Assembly: GCA_021324045.1 (NCBI GenBank)
Contig: JAJPJV010000023.1
Coordinates: 16,687 to 80,686 of the forward strand
DNA: 64,000 nucleotides
Reading direction: 5' to 3'
Source of the DNA: Actinomycetota bacterium
GTDB lineage: Bacteria; Actinomycetota; Acidimicrobiia; Acidimicrobiales; RAAP-2
Made by a program: the position numbers and the translations under genes. The notes under the pieces were generated by a model that worked only from the letters and a program-made list of their open reading frames with translations, searched no databases and had not been told where the DNA came from. Positions 9,182 to 17,900 of this stretch are shown here, one piece after another. Position 1 is the stretch's first letter; each line of letters begins with the position of its first letter.

Positions 9182-9995
9182 CACTGTTCTGGGCAGCGGC
9201 GAGCACCGAACGAGCCTGGGCAGCGACGACCTCGTCGACCATCTGGCCTTCGAAGGCGACGACGGCGCCGCCTGCCTCCTCGAACGCGGCCAGCAGACGG
9301 CGTGCCCGATCGATTTCCCCGGGCGAGGGGGCGAACGCCTGGCGGGCGAGCGAGACCTGTCGCGGGTGGATGCAGACCTTTCCTGCATACCCCATTGCGC
9401 ACGCCTCCTTTGCCTCACGGAGGAATCGCTCCTCGTCGTGGAGGTCGAGCGTGACCATGTCGAGTGCCGGGATGCGAGCGAGTCGCGCCGCCATCCCCAC
9501 GAGCGCCCTCGCGGTCAGAAGCTCGAGGTTGCTCTCGGTTCGTCTGCCGCCGAGGTCGGCGACGTAGTCCTCTGCACCGAAGTAACAGGCGACGACCGGT
9601 GCTCGGAGCAGCTCACGAGCCTCGAGCACCCCGCGGACGGTCTCGATTCCAGCGACGACCGGGCGATCCTCGAGGGCCTGGGCAACCTGGGCAAGCTGTC
9701 CCCGGGACTCGAGCTTCGGGACCACGACGGCAGCGAGGTCGCCAGGGAGTCCAGCGACGTCGTCGTCGAACCAGGGAGTCCCCGGGGGGTTCACCCTGAT
9801 GCACGTGGGGACCTGGGTCGTCAACAGGTGAGCCGCCTCGGCGGCGATGTGGCGTGCTGATTCCTTTGCCGCCGGGGGAACGGCATCTTCAAGGTCCAAC
9901 ACGACTAGGTCAGCGCCGTACCTGGGCGTCTTGGTTGCCAGGTCAGCGCGGTTTCCGGGGACGAACAGCAGACTCCGCCAATGTCTGATCGTCAT
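9174..9995 (-). CDS. CitE-like beta-lyase of the HpcH/HpaI aldolase family
   Basis: A 273-residue TIM-barrel lyase. It opens RSLLFVPGNRADLATK, then LVVLDLEDAVPPAAK (acidic metal ligand region), IRVNPPGTPW, IETVRGVLEA and the C-terminal KVCIHPRQV. Relatives cleave malyl-, citramalyl- or 3-hydroxy-3-methylglutaryl-CoA. It is preceded by a MaoC hydratase (10 bp gap) and overlaps an acetoacetyl-CoA synthetase. This is the same pairing as the mycobacterial Rv2499c-Rv2498c hydratase/lyase. The inferred job is to split a hydrated branched acyl-CoA into acetyl-CoA and a keto acid such as acetoacetate. Confidence 0.85.
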   Translation of the reverse strand: MTIRHWRSLLFVPGNRADLATKTPRYGADLVVLDLEDAVPPAAKESARHIAAEAAHLLTTQVPTCIRVNPPGTPWFDDDVAGLPGDLAAVVVPKLESRGQLAQVAQALEDRPVVAGIETVRGVLEARELLRAPVVACYFGAEDYVADLGGRRTESNLELLTARALVGMAARLARIPALDMVTLDLHDEERFLREAKEACAMGYAGKVCIHPRQVSLARQAFAPSPGEIDRARRLLAAFEEAGGAVVAFEGQMVDEVVAAQARSVLAAAQNSDA

Positions 9996-10005
9996 CTGGG
10001 GGAGA

Positions 10006-10524
10006 TCATTGGGGCCGACAGTGCATCAAGGCGGTGCGGCGACAGCGGGCCACGAGCTCGTCGCGCTGGTTGTACGCGCGGTGTTCGAAGACCACGATTC
10101 CCTGTCGTGGCCGGGAACTCGAGGGACGGGTCGACACGACCTCAGTCTGCGCTCGAATGGTGTCTCCGTGAAAGACCGGAACCGGAAACTCGATGTCGGA
10201 GAATCCTAGGTTCGCCACGGTGGTTCCCAACGTGGTCTCGAGCACGGTGAGACCGACGAGGAGCGACAGCGTGAGCATGCTGTTGACGAGGCGAGTGCCG
10301 AACTCACTCGCTGCCGCGAAGGACTCGTCGAGATGGAGCGGCTGCGGATTCATGGTGAGAAGCGAGAACAAGGTGTTGTCGGCTTCGGTCACTGTTTTTC
10401 GGATGGCATGGTCGATGACGAGCCCGGGGCTGAGCTCTTCGAACCATCGCCCCGTCACCGGCCGGCCGTCGCCTACCGGCTTCGAGGCCGCCTCCCGGGT
10501 TGTGCGCGCAGGTCTCTGGCTCAT
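10006..10524 (-). CDS. MaoC family (R)-specific enoyl-CoA hydratase
   Basis: A single-hotdog hydratase of 172 residues starting MSQRPARTT. The segment [21 protein letters not shown] carries the expected Asp and His of the hydratase-2 motif, followed by [15 protein letters not shown] and [13 protein letters not shown]. It most resembles the mesaconyl/methylglutaconyl-CoA hydratase type found beside CitE-like lyases. The ATG at 10524 shares its A with the stop codon of the upstream ligase gene (TGATG), which fixes the start and argues for coupled translation. Confidence 0.87.
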   Translation of the reverse strand: MSQRPARTTREAASKPVGDGRPVTGRWFEELSPGLVIDHAIRKTVTEADNTLFSLLTMNPQPLHLDESFAAASEFGTRLVNSMLTLSLLVGLTVLETTLGTTVANLGFSDIEFPVPVFHGDTIRAQTEVVSTRPSSSRPRQGIVVFEHRAYNQRDELVARCRRTALMHCRPQ

Positions 10525-12143
10525 CAGAGTGCTGTCGCCCCCTCCGGCGTCCGGTGCGCTATCCACTCGGTGCGCAACTGGTGCTTGACGACCTTTCCAG
10601 TGGGGGTTTTCGGCAACTCCTCGAAGCGTATCCACCACTGCGTCGGCAATTCGAAGTGGGCCAAACGAGGACGCAGGAAAGCCTCGAGGTCTTCGGCGGT
10701 CGCCTTGGCAGCCGGGTGCAGGCAGACGATGGCCCCCACTTCCTCTCCGAGGTCGGCATGCGGCAGGCCGACGACCGCGACCTCGTCGACGTCTGGGTGC
10801 TCCAACAGGTTTGCCTCCACATGGGCAGGGGCGATGTTCTCTCCTCCGCGGATGATCAGGTCCTTGGCGCGGCCCGTCACGTACAGAAACCCGTGGTCAT
10901 CGATCCATCCGAGATCTCCGGTGCGCAGCCATCCGTCCGCATCAAGGATGGGATCGTCGGGTGAGCCCCAGTAACCTTCCATGACGGCAGGCGAGCGCGC
11001 CCAGATCTCGCCGATGCCGGTCTCGTCGGGCTGGTCGATGCGGATCTCTGCAACAGGGACGACCCGGCCGACGCAGCCAGGCCGGCGGTAGAGGTCGTCC
11101 CCGACCCCAGTGGACAGCACGCCCCCGGCTTCTGAGAGGCCGTACGACTGTCCCACGCGGGCCGAGGCGCTCGGAAAGGCCCGTGCCACTCGTTCAAGGA
11201 GCCCGTGGGGCACAGAGGCTCCGCCCATGACCACCGTGCGCAGGGAGCTCAGGTCCCGCGTGTGGAGGTCGGGATGAGCCAGGACTCGCTCGACCATGGT
11301 GGGAACGGCCGACCAGGTCGTGACTCGCTCGGCCTCGATGAGCCGCAGCACCTCGCCCGGGTCGAACTTTCCCTCGGGGAACACGAGCTGCGCCCCCACG
11401 ACGAAGGGGAGCAGCAAGAGCTGGATCGCTCCGATGTGGAAGAGGGGGAGGTTGGTCAGCGTCACGCTTGGCCGATGGTCGTCGGTGAGTTGGTGGGGAA
11501 GACGGTGGGAGATGACGAGCAGGCTCTGGAGATTGGCGATCAGCGAGCGGTGCGAAAGCGTTGCGCCCTTGGGGAATCCCGTGGTACCGGACGTGAACAG
11601 GATGATCGCGGGATCGTCTTCATGGGCGTCGTCAGGGGCTTCGGCGAGTTCGTGACGGTCCTGGGGGATACGGTCCACTAGTTCGCGTAGCTCGTCGATC
11701 GAGACGACTTCGAGCCCCGATGGGAGCCGAGCGCCATGGTGCGCATCAGCGACGACCAGTGCTGGCTCGACCAGCTGGCAGGCGTGCTCGACTTCACGCT
11801 TTGACCACCAAGTGTTCAAAGGTACGACGATCCCGTTGAGTTCCAACGTGGCGAAGAACGCCACGGACCACTCAGGGCAATTCGCGCTCAGCAGGGCGAC
11901 TCTGGTTCGCCGGCCGACTCCGCGGGAAGCCATGAGATCAGCGGCTCTTCGAACTGCTGCCTCATGCGTTCCGAAGTTCAGATGGCGAGATCCGTGGACG
12001 ACGAACGTCCGGTCACGCCAACGTCGCGACTCGCGCAGCACGGCGCCGAGTGAGTGAACCCGGTGGTCGTAGACCAGGCATGGGTGACCCCGGACTGTCG
12101 AGCGAACGACGCTGTCGCCCCATCGAGGTTCCTTCGAGTTCAT
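10524..12143 (-). CDS. AMP-forming acyl-CoA synthetase
   Basis: A class I adenylate-forming ligase of 539 residues. It shows the P-loop [65 protein letters not shown] and the catalytic lysine region [14 protein letters not shown]. It would activate a carboxylic acid for the pathway encoded by this operon. Its start overlaps the stop of the double-hotdog gene by 4 bp and its stop overlaps the MaoC start, placing it in the middle of the coupled operon. The substrate cannot be told from sequence. Confidence 0.9.
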   Translation of the reverse strand: MNSKEPRWGDSVVRSTVRGHPCLVYDHRVHSLGAVLRESRRWRDRTFVVHGSRHLNFGTHEAAVRRAADLMASRGVGRRTRVALLSANCPEWSVAFFATLELNGIVVPLNTWWSKREVEHACQLVEPALVVADAHHGARLPSGLEVVSIDELRELVDRIPQDRHELAEAPDDAHEDDPAIILFTSGTTGFPKGATLSHRSLIANLQSLLVISHRLPHQLTDDHRPSVTLTNLPLFHIGAIQLLLLPFVVGAQLVFPEGKFDPGEVLRLIEAERVTTWSAVPTMVERVLAHPDLHTRDLSSLRTVVMGGASVPHGLLERVARAFPSASARVGQSYGLSEAGGVLSTGVGDDLYRRPGCVGRVVPVAEIRIDQPDETGIGEIWARSPAVMEGYWGSPDDPILDADGWLRTGDLGWIDDHGFLYVTGRAKDLIIRGGENIAPAHVEANLLEHPDVDEVAVVGLPHADLGEEVGAIVCLHPAAKATAEDLEAFLRPRLAHFELPTQWWIRFEELPKTPTGKVVKHQLRTEWIAHRTPEGATAL

Positions 12144-13312
12144 CCGAGGACCGTGGCCTCCTCGGTGCGGGAGGGCAGCCGGACCATGCCCATGCCTGTT
12201 GCCGACAGCTCGCCGTCTTGGTTGAGGGCCCGCTGTTCGATCTCGACACAGCGCTGGCCTGCATCGTCGCCGGTGATGGCTCGGACCCGTCCCTCGATCG
12301 TGATGAGGTCCCCGACCAGGTTGTGACGGCGAATCTCGCAGCGATGGTTGACAATGAAACCGTCGTCGCCCATCCAGTCAGTCAAATGATGGATCAGCCA
12401 GGAGCAGCGCTCCGGACCGTAGTCGTACGCGCGCGGGATCCCCACCAGGCGGGCCAGGCGATCATCCCAGTGGACGCGTTCGGGCACATCGGGAATTCCG
12501 AAGCGATCAGGGATGCCCAGGCCCGGATGCTTGCGGAGCTGCTTCCATGCGAGCCGGTTGGCGCGGAGATAGAGGCCGCCCCAGCCCTGGGCGAAGCTGA
12601 TGAAGCCCGTGACGGTCATCGGTCCCTTGAGCATCGTCGGTAGCGCTTGGCCGACCGCGACGTCCTCGATGTAGAGCGTCTTCGCTCCACGGGGCTTCTC
12701 GCTCTCGTAGTGGGCCCACACGCGTTCGAGCTCCTCGTTCGTATACGGCGCCGGCTGTTCGTTGACCGCGTCGTACTTCGTTCCGACCTCGCGGGCCCGA
12801 TCACGTTCGGTACGGAAGCACCAAGAGTCGGCGCTGACTACGAGAGCACCGGTCTGGTCGTAGAAGTCGACGTGGTAGATCTGTTGGATTGCCCGGCCCG
12901 CAAAACGGGTTTGGTGCTCCACGAGGTCCTTCAAGTAGGCCTCGCTGTGGATGACATCGCCAACCACGAGCGGTCGATGCCACGTGATGTCGGAGCCGGA
13001 CCACATGGCGTGGACTCCAGGAAGGCCACTGACAGAACCGGAGAGGATCCGGTTGAGCGCGAACACGAATGACGGAGGGGCGACGAGACGTCCATATCGG
13101 CTCCGCGTGGCGTACTCGGGGTCGCACCACAGGGGGTTGTCGTCGCCGATCCCGTGTGCGTAATGGCGGATGTTGTCCCGACTCACCTCGTAGCACCAGG
13201 GTTCGACGACCTCCTCGATCTTCGTGCCGATCGTCCGCCGCAAGGCGTCAAGCCCCGCATCGGTGATGACGGGGAATCGTGGCTCACCTCCTGACAACTC
13301 CAAGCGCGTCAT
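12140..13312 (-). CDS. double-hotdog acyl dehydratase (FAS1-like/MaoC family)
   Basis: A protein of 390 residues with an N-terminal FAS1-like dehydratase hotdog (RDNIRHYAHGIGDDNPLWCDPEYA..GRLVAPPSF) and a second hotdog (about 230-390, starting at TLYIEDVAVGQALPTMLKGPMTV). Such two-domain proteins hydrate or dehydrate bulky enoyl-CoA esters. It is the first gene of the five-gene operon. The ATG at 13312 is the only sensible start in this frame, because no other start codon occurs for many codons upstream. It has no good ribosome site of its own; instead it overlaps the end of a tiny leader ORF that has one. Confidence 0.85.
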   Translation of the reverse strand: MTRLELSGGEPRFPVITDAGLDALRRTIGTKIEEVVEPWCYEVSRDNIRHYAHGIGDDNPLWCDPEYATRSRYGRLVAPPSFVFALNRILSGSVSGLPGVHAMWSGSDITWHRPLVVGDVIHSEAYLKDLVEHQTRFAGRAIQQIYHVDFYDQTGALVVSADSWCFRTERDRAREVGTKYDAVNEQPAPYTNEELERVWAHYESEKPRGAKTLYIEDVAVGQALPTMLKGPMTVTGFISFAQGWGGLYLRANRLAWKQLRKHPGLGIPDRFGIPDVPERVHWDDRLARLVGIPRAYDYGPERCSWLIHHLTDWMGDDGFIVNHRCEIRRHNLVGDLITIEGRVRAITGDDAGQRCVEIEQRALNQDGELSATGMGMVRLPSRTEEATVLG

Positions 13313-13329
13313 CGTTTCGTATAAATCAT
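13309..13329 (-). promoter_or_regulatory. six-codon leader ORF (uORF) coupled to the operon start
   Basis: On the minus strand an AGGAAAG (13337-13343) sits seven bases before an ATG at 13329 that encodes only M-I-Y-T-K-R and stops at 13309. Its TGA overlaps the ATG of the double-hotdog gene (ATGA). The main gene itself lacks a Shine-Dalgarno. This looks like start delivery by a leader peptide, or simply a coupled ribosome-loading site. A possible -10 (TATAGT) lies about 45 bp further upstream. This is inference from a short sequence and could be chance. Confidence 0.4.
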
Positions 13330-13732
13330 TCTTTGACTTTCCTACTTTTGACGAAGCGAGGCCACTATACCCAGGGGTTTCGAGCGCGTCTTTTCCGGGG
13401 AGCTGGGTCGGCTGACCCGCCTCGGCGGCCGGCCAACGTGGGCTCCTCGGTTCTGTTCGTGCCCGCCGCTTCTGCGGCTGGGATGCGATAGGGCGAGGAG
13501 CGTCGGGGCTCGTGGCCGATCGGGATCGGCGACGCAATCGACACTTCGACGAGGATCGTCGTGACCCCGCTGGGATCACATCGGGCTCCATGGGGTGGGC
13601 AAGAGCCCGGCCTGACCTAGAAACCCCCAGATCAGAGACCCATTTTCGTGTTGGCGGTCAAACCCCTTGCGAAAAGCGTTGCAAAGGGGTACAGCAGAAG
13701 GGGAGGCGTGAGAACAGCGGCTGGAGGGTGCG
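13330..13732. other. 400-bp intergenic region with an inverted repeat
   Basis: No convincing gene. The part next to the leader ORF (13315-13370) is clearly richer in A+T than its surroundings and is probably the operon promoter. Further on, ACCCCTTGC (13662-13670) and GCAAAGGGGT (13681-13690) form a near-perfect inverted repeat with a 10-base centre and one bulged base, 43 bp before the small gene at 13733. It may be an operator or a hairpin in that gene's leader. Confidence 0.5.
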
Positions 13733-14131
13733 ATGAAAGACCTGGCACAGGTTACCCGAGGAAGGCGTGAACTGCGGCGGTCCACGGCCACGTTGTTGGA
13801 GGCGTTGGGAGCGACGAGCGACGAGGTGGCGTCGAGATTGGAGGAGTTCGGCGTACGTGGCTTCGTTGCCGACAGCCGTGGATGCGCGGTAGCCACCTAC
13901 CTGAATGCCGTTGTCGGAAGCGATCCGCAGGTGCGTTCGGTCGCCGTCCTCGCTGAACGCGTCCTGATCTCGCCGATGAAGCGCTGGCGGCCTCCCGTCA
14001 CGGTTGCGCTCCCTGAATCGGTGCGACGATTCGTGGCCGAGTTCGACGCGGGGAAGTACCCGAGGTTGGTCCGGCGACCCGGCGACCCGTCGCCAGCACC
14101 GCAGATCCCGGGCCTTGCCGATCGAAGCTGA
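13733..14131 (+). CDS. small conserved-looking protein of unknown function
   Basis: A 132-residue soluble protein with no signal peptide or membrane segment that I do not recognise. The first 60 residues are predicted helical (RRELRRSTATLLEALGATSDEVASRLEEFGVRGFVADSRGCAVATYLNAVVG). The rest contains a LPESVRRFVAEFDAGKYP segment and a proline-rich tail. It has a good ribosome site (GGAGGG seven bases before the ATG). It stands alone between two divergently placed units, behind an inverted repeat. It is likely real because of the start signal and plausible composition. Confidence 0.6.
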   Translation: MKDLAQVTRGRRELRRSTATLLEALGATSDEVASRLEEFGVRGFVADSRGCAVATYLNAVVGSDPQVRSVAVLAERVLISPMKRWRPPVTVALPESVRRFVAEFDAGKYPRLVRRPGDPSPAPQIPGLADRS

Positions 14132-14203
14132 CCGTCACTGGAGCTGCTGCACAGCGGTGGGGCCGCGGTGATGGGTGCTATGCCGGCCGTGCGAGGATGA
14201 ACC

Positions 14204-15205
14204 ATGCTCGCATGGCAGGTGGTGGAGCCTCGTCCTATTGACGATGGGCCGCTCCGCTTGGTGGAGCTTCCGCTCCCAGTTCCTCAGGGTCACCAAGTAC
14301 GCCTACGGATTGCTGCCTGTGGGGTATGCCGAACGGACCTCCATGTCGCCGAGGGGGACCTTGCGGTCCATCGTCCGCGGGTCGTGCCCGGCCACGAGAT
14401 CGTTGGTCGGGTCGACGCGTTGGGTCCTCTCGCCACGAGGTTCGCCGTCGGCGATCGCGTCGGGGCTGCCTGGCTTGCCTCCACGTGCGGAACCTGCCGC
14501 TTCTGCCGGAGCGGCCGCGAGAACCTCTGTCTGAACGCGACGTTCACCGGCTGGGACCACGACGGTGGTTATGCCGAGGCCACTTTGGTTGATGAACGCT
14601 TTGCATACCGGCTTCCCGATGAGCTCTCCGACGAGCAAGCGGCCCCGTTGCTCTGTGCCGGCATCATTGGCTACCGGGCGCTGCGCCTCAGCAGTCTTCG
14701 TCCTGGTGGTCGCCTTGGCCTGTATGGCTTCGGGGGTTCTGCCCATCTGACTGCGCAGGTGGCAATCGCCGAGGGTGCAGAGGTCTTCGTCGCCACCAGG
14801 TCGCCAGAAGCCCGCCGCCTCGCAAGCGACCTCGGTGCGGTATGGGTCGGTGACGCGGCGGAACCACCACCCGAGCCACTTGATGCTGCCATCCTGTTCG
14901 CTCCCGCCGGTGATCTCGTGTTGCCCGCACTCGCTGCCCTCGATCGCGGGGGTGTCCTTGCCGTCGCCGGGATCCACCTGAGTGACATCCCGGCGCTCGA
15001 CTATGCCCGTCATCTCTTTGAGGAACGGGTACTGCGTAGCGTGACCGCGAATACGAGAGCCGACGGTGAGGAGCTGTTACGGCTGGCTCCGAGGCTCGGG
15101 GTGAGGGCGACGACGACCCCGTTCTCGCTCCGCAACGCGGACAAGGCGCTCTCTGAGTTGGCCCATGACCGACTGGTGGGGGCGGCGGTCCTCCTGGCTG
15201 AGTGA
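14204..15205 (+). CDS. zinc-dependent alcohol dehydrogenase (AdhA type)
   Basis: A medium-chain dehydrogenase of 333 residues. Catalytic zinc residues are in CGVCRTDLH and PGHEIVG. The structural zinc loop is the classical [15 protein letters not shown]. The nucleotide-binding segment reads [18 protein letters not shown]. It would oxidise an alcohol or reduce an aldehyde with NAD(P). A GAGG lies upstream of the ATG with normal spacing. It differs from the three other zinc dehydrogenases in the window, which have an altered structural loop. A CoA-transferase follows 38 bp later on the same strand. Confidence 0.9.
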   Translation: MLAWQVVEPRPIDDGPLRLVELPLPVPQGHQVRLRIAACGVCRTDLHVAEGDLAVHRPRVVPGHEIVGRVDALGPLATRFAVGDRVGAAWLASTCGTCRFCRSGRENLCLNATFTGWDHDGGYAEATLVDERFAYRLPDELSDEQAAPLLCAGIIGYRALRLSSLRPGGRLGLYGFGGSAHLTAQVAIAEGAEVFVATRSPEARRLASDLGAVWVGDAAEPPPEPLDAAILFAPAGDLVLPALAALDRGGVLAVAGIHLSDIPALDYARHLFEERVLRSVTANTRADGEELLRLAPRLGVRATTTPFSLRNADKALSELAHDRLVGAAVLLAE

Positions 15206-15243
15206 GCAGGCCTTCGACTCCGGGCGCCCCCATGCAGTAGACC

Positions 15244-16467
15244 GTGCGCATGGAGCAACCATTGCGCGGTATCAGAATTCTCGATCTGTCGCGCGTTCTT
15301 GCGGGTCCCTTTTGTACGTCGCTCCTCGGTGACCTCGGTGCCGAGGTCGTGAAGGTGGAGTCCCTTCCCAACGGGGACCACACGCGATCGTGGGGGCCAT
15401 TTGCCGGTGAGCACAGCGTGTACTTCCTCAGCACGAACCGCAACAAGCGTTCTATCGCCATCGATTTCAGAGCTCCGGCCGGGAAGCGGTTGCTCGCCGA
15501 GCTCGCGGACGCTTGCGACGTGATCGTCGAGAACTTCCGGCCAGGGATCATGGCGCAGCTTGGCCTGGACCCCCAGGAGCTCCGGAAGCGGCGTCCGGAG
15601 CTGATCATCACCAGCATTTCTGGGTTCGGACCTGTGGGCCCATATGCGAACGAGGGGGCCGTCGATCAGGTTGCACAGGGCATGTCCGGCCTTATGTCGG
15701 TCAACGGCTTGTCCGGAGGTCAACCCTTGCGGATGGGCGTCCCTGTGGCGGACCTGTTCGCTGGGCTCTTCGCCGCGCTGGGGACCGTAGCGGCGCTCGC
15801 TCGGCGAGGGACTGACCGCCCTGGTTCGCTCGTGGAGACCTCGCTCCTTGAGAGCGGGATCGCTGCCCTGGCGTTCCAAGCGCAGCGTTACCTGAGCCTT
15901 GGTGAGGTCCCCGGGAGGAATGGCAACGACCATCCGATCATCACCCCTTACGGCGTGTTCCAGGCGTCCGATCGGCCGATCAACATTGCGGTCGCCACCG
16001 ACGAACAGTGGAGGATCTTCTCCGAAGTCCTGGGGGATCGGGGTCTCCTCGACGAGCCGATGTTCGCCGATTGGACGGCTCGGGCGGCAAACCGCGAGGC
16101 GCTCCGAGAACGCATCGAGGCTTGTCTCGCACGCTGCACCGCGGCGGAGTGGGTCGCGCGCTTGCGCGCTGCGGGGGTTCCGAGTGGGCCGATCTACACC
16201 ATCGAGGAGATGCTCACGGATCCGCAGGTCGAGGCTCTCGAGGTCACAAGAGAATGCACGCTTCCCGCCGAAGGCTCGGGGGACGATGCAACGGTCGCTC
16301 AACGGATGCGCCTCCTGCGGGGCCCGCTGCGCTTCGACGGCAAGCTCGGGCCAGTCGCACCACCGCCGTTGCTCGGCGAGCACACGACCGCCGTCCTCCG
16401 TGAACTGGGGAAAACCGAGGCAGAAATTGGGTGGCTGTTCGACCAGAAGATCGTCGCTGGACGCTGA
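15244..16467 (+). CDS. CaiB/BaiF family CoA-transferase with Glu at the nucleophile position
   Basis: A class III CoA-transferase of 405-407 residues. It opens LRGIRILDLSRVLAGPFCTSLLGDLGAEVVKVE, continues YFLSTNRNKRSIAIDF and DVIVENFRPGIMAQLGLD, and ends GEHTTAVLREL. The place where the family normally has the nucleophilic aspartate (VDTSLLE) reads VETSLLES, a conservative Asp-to-Glu change that may alter activity. GTG 15244 and ATG 15250 are both possible starts. It follows the alcohol dehydrogenase and ends shortly before a tRNA gene. Confidence 0.87.
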   Translation: MRMEQPLRGIRILDLSRVLAGPFCTSLLGDLGAEVVKVESLPNGDHTRSWGPFAGEHSVYFLSTNRNKRSIAIDFRAPAGKRLLAELADACDVIVENFRPGIMAQLGLDPQELRKRRPELIITSISGFGPVGPYANEGAVDQVAQGMSGLMSVNGLSGGQPLRMGVPVADLFAGLFAALGTVAALARRGTDRPGSLVETSLLESGIAALAFQAQRYLSLGEVPGRNGNDHPIITPYGVFQASDRPINIAVATDEQWRIFSEVLGDRGLLDEPMFADWTARAANREALRERIEACLARCTAAEWVARLRAAGVPSGPIYTIEEMLTDPQVEALEVTRECTLPAEGSGDDATVAQRMRLLRGPLRFDGKLGPVAPPPLLGEHTTAVLRELGKTEAEIGWLFDQKIVAGR

Positions 16468-16559
16468 GCCGATTCGTTGCAGGTGCGGCTGATGGACAAT
16501 TTCGTTGAGGGCTCCAGGTTCGGGGGCTTCCGGGCGGTGATGGTAGGGTGCATCGCTGA

Positions 16560-16632
16560 GGGCCGTTGGCGCAGTTGGTAGCGCACTTGCATGACGCGCA
16601 AGGGGTCAGAGGTTCGAGTCCTCTACGGCCCA
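16560..16632 (+). tRNA. tRNA-Val (anticodon GAC)
   Basis: The cloverleaf folds cleanly. The acceptor is GGGCCGT/ACGGCCC with discriminator A, the D stem GCGC/GCGC, the anticodon stem CTTGC/GCAAG with loop ATGACGC (T33, anticodon GAC), and the T arm AGAGG-TTCGAGT-CCTCT. CCA is not encoded. The bases from the T arm onward and the next 270 bp match the region behind the second valine tRNA at 42655. Confidence 0.93.
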
Positions 16633-16739
16633 CTTCTTTGTCACGGCACGAGAACGTGTTTGCGCGGCGTGTCGATGGTTCCGCGTGGGGCGTGGCTCAA
16701 GCTCGACGCACTGACACACCCGTCTCGTACCCTCGTCGG

Positions 16740-16894
16740 GTGGACGAGGCTCCGCAGCTCCCTTCGCTGGCCATCGTGCTCTCACACAGGTTGCCGCAGA
16801 ACGAGAGACGATGCCTGCGCACGCCGAGGGTCTTGACGGCAAGGCTGGCGTCGTTCTCGGTTTCGCTGGCGCCTTGGTGGGGCTTGCGCGGTGA
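16740..16894 (+). pseudogene. decayed copy of the cassette membrane-protein gene (paralogue of 42835-43314)
   Basis: The first codons read VDEAPQLPSLAIVL, matching VEEDQELPSLAIVL of the intact gene. A two-base insertion near CTCTCACACAGG then shifts the frame. The second frame continues AERETMPAHAEGLDGKAG and VVLGFAGALVGLAR before a stop, matching AERETMSAHAESLDGKAG and VVLGFAGVLVGL. Homology is lost at the GCGCGGT where the intact copy would go on for another 330 bp. The upstream 100 bp are also similar to the intact copy (TTGTCACGG, GGCGTGTC, CTGACACACC, CTCGTACCCTCG). Confidence 0.85.
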
Positions 16895-16904
16895 CAACCA
16901 GAGT

Positions 16905-16970
16905 AAAGGGCCATCTACCTGGAGGAACACGCCGTCGGAGGTTGTCTCGTACTGTGCCAACGAAAGCCAC
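16905..16970 (-). pseudogene. remnant of the cassette HTH gene's 5' region
   Basis: Read on the minus strand this piece gives TTGGCACAGTAC, then GACAACCTCCGACGGC, CAGGTAGATGGCCC and a translation QVDGPLLWLSP. The corresponding region at 43926-43986 reads TTGTCACAGTAC.., CAGGTAGACGGGCC and QVDGPVLQLPP. It lies directly after the decayed membrane-protein copy, so roughly 0.9 kb present in the intact cassette has been deleted between them, possibly at a shared GCGCGGT. Confidence 0.65.
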
Positions 16971-17148
16971 CTGCCGGGAGACCGCAGCAAGAAGAGCGGC
17001 TCATCGGACTCTGCTACTCCTGACCCGGTTCACTTGAGACACGAAGGTGCGTTTCCACCGCCTCGGGCTCCGTTCCTTTTTTGTTTTTATTCTTCTTCGC
17101 TTCATCCGCCGAGAGACCCTGTGTCGCTCTACGAACTGCCTTGTGCGG

Positions 17149-17558
17149 TTACGGCGCCAGGATCGTCTTGAAATGCTGGCGCCCTCGGAACTGCTAGATC
17201 TGGAGATCGGCTTCGAGGTTGGAGATGAACCATCGCCGCGCGCTTTCGCCAGTGCCACGAGGCTGGCGTTCGCCAGCTCCATCGGTCGATCCGCGTACCG
17301 TTCCATCAACCGAACGCTCCGGTCGACGGCCGAAAACGAGAGGTCTGCGACGACGAGGCGGTCAGTCGGCACGAGGCGCCAGCGTGCCTGTTGAGCTCGG
17401 ATCCCTCGGGCGTGAGCGAGCAGGTACATCGCTTCGGTACATCCTGGCCCGTCGTGACAGTGGGAGGGTCAGCCGATCGATCGCATCCATGCACGCAGCA
17501 CGATCAGGTTCGTCGACCTCGATGATCGCGATGAGGGACCGGCGTCGGTGAGCGTCAC
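17149..17558 (-). pseudogene. VapC-type PIN-domain toxin, inactivated by frameshifts and a stop
   Basis: Reading three frames in turn recovers a PIN toxin: VTLTDAGP, then LIAIIEVDEPDRAACMDAIDRLTLPL, then MYLLAHARGIRAQQARWRL and ADLSFSAVDRSVRLMERYADRPMELANASLVALAKARG. The C-terminus FISNLEADLQI is followed by TAG and then QFRGRQHFKTILAP with a TAA at 17149. At least three small indels and one Tyr-to-stop change separate the pieces. The GTG start overlaps the ancestral antitoxin stop. It was probably an RNase toxin and is now dead. Confidence 0.82.
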
Positions 17559-17822
17559 CGGCGCGCTCGGTCCTCCGCCAGCCTCGCGCTGAAGGCGGCA
17601 CCGGTCCGGCGAGCTCGGCAGCCACCGCCGTGGGATCACCCCAGCCACGTCCGCAAAGCACTCGCTCAGGTCACTGGCGAGGGTCTCCTCGGCTCGTGCT
17701 GCCGCGGCTCGGCGGAGGAATTCAGGCACGGACTCGCCCTTCATGGCTGCCGCACGGCGGACCTTCTCGTCAAGTCCAGATCGAGCCGAAGGCTTCGCAT
17801 AGCGCTCGTGCTGTGTCATGTC
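17555..17822 (-). pseudogene. VapB-type antitoxin, frameshifted
   Basis: The ATG at 17822 gives MTQHERYAKPSARSGLDEKVRRAAAMKGESVPEF.., a ribbon-helix-helix-like or short antitoxin N-terminus, up to FADVAGVIP. One extra C near 17645 then shifts the frame. The restored frame reads HGGGCRARRTGAAFSARLAEDRARR and stops at 17555, overlapping the toxin's GTG exactly as in working VapBC pairs. Both partners are therefore damaged. Confidence 0.75.
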
Positions 17823-17900
17823 CGTGGGCAAACGTGACACAGGCGCCTCTACGGCAAGCGTGCGAGCTGACGCGGGACTGGTGTCGGGGATACGTTCGCC

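Noticed and set aside
16560..16632. The first tRNA starting at 16561 with acceptor GGCCGTT
   Set aside because: That register leaves mismatches; starting one base earlier gives a perfect GGGCCGT/ACGGCCC acceptor.
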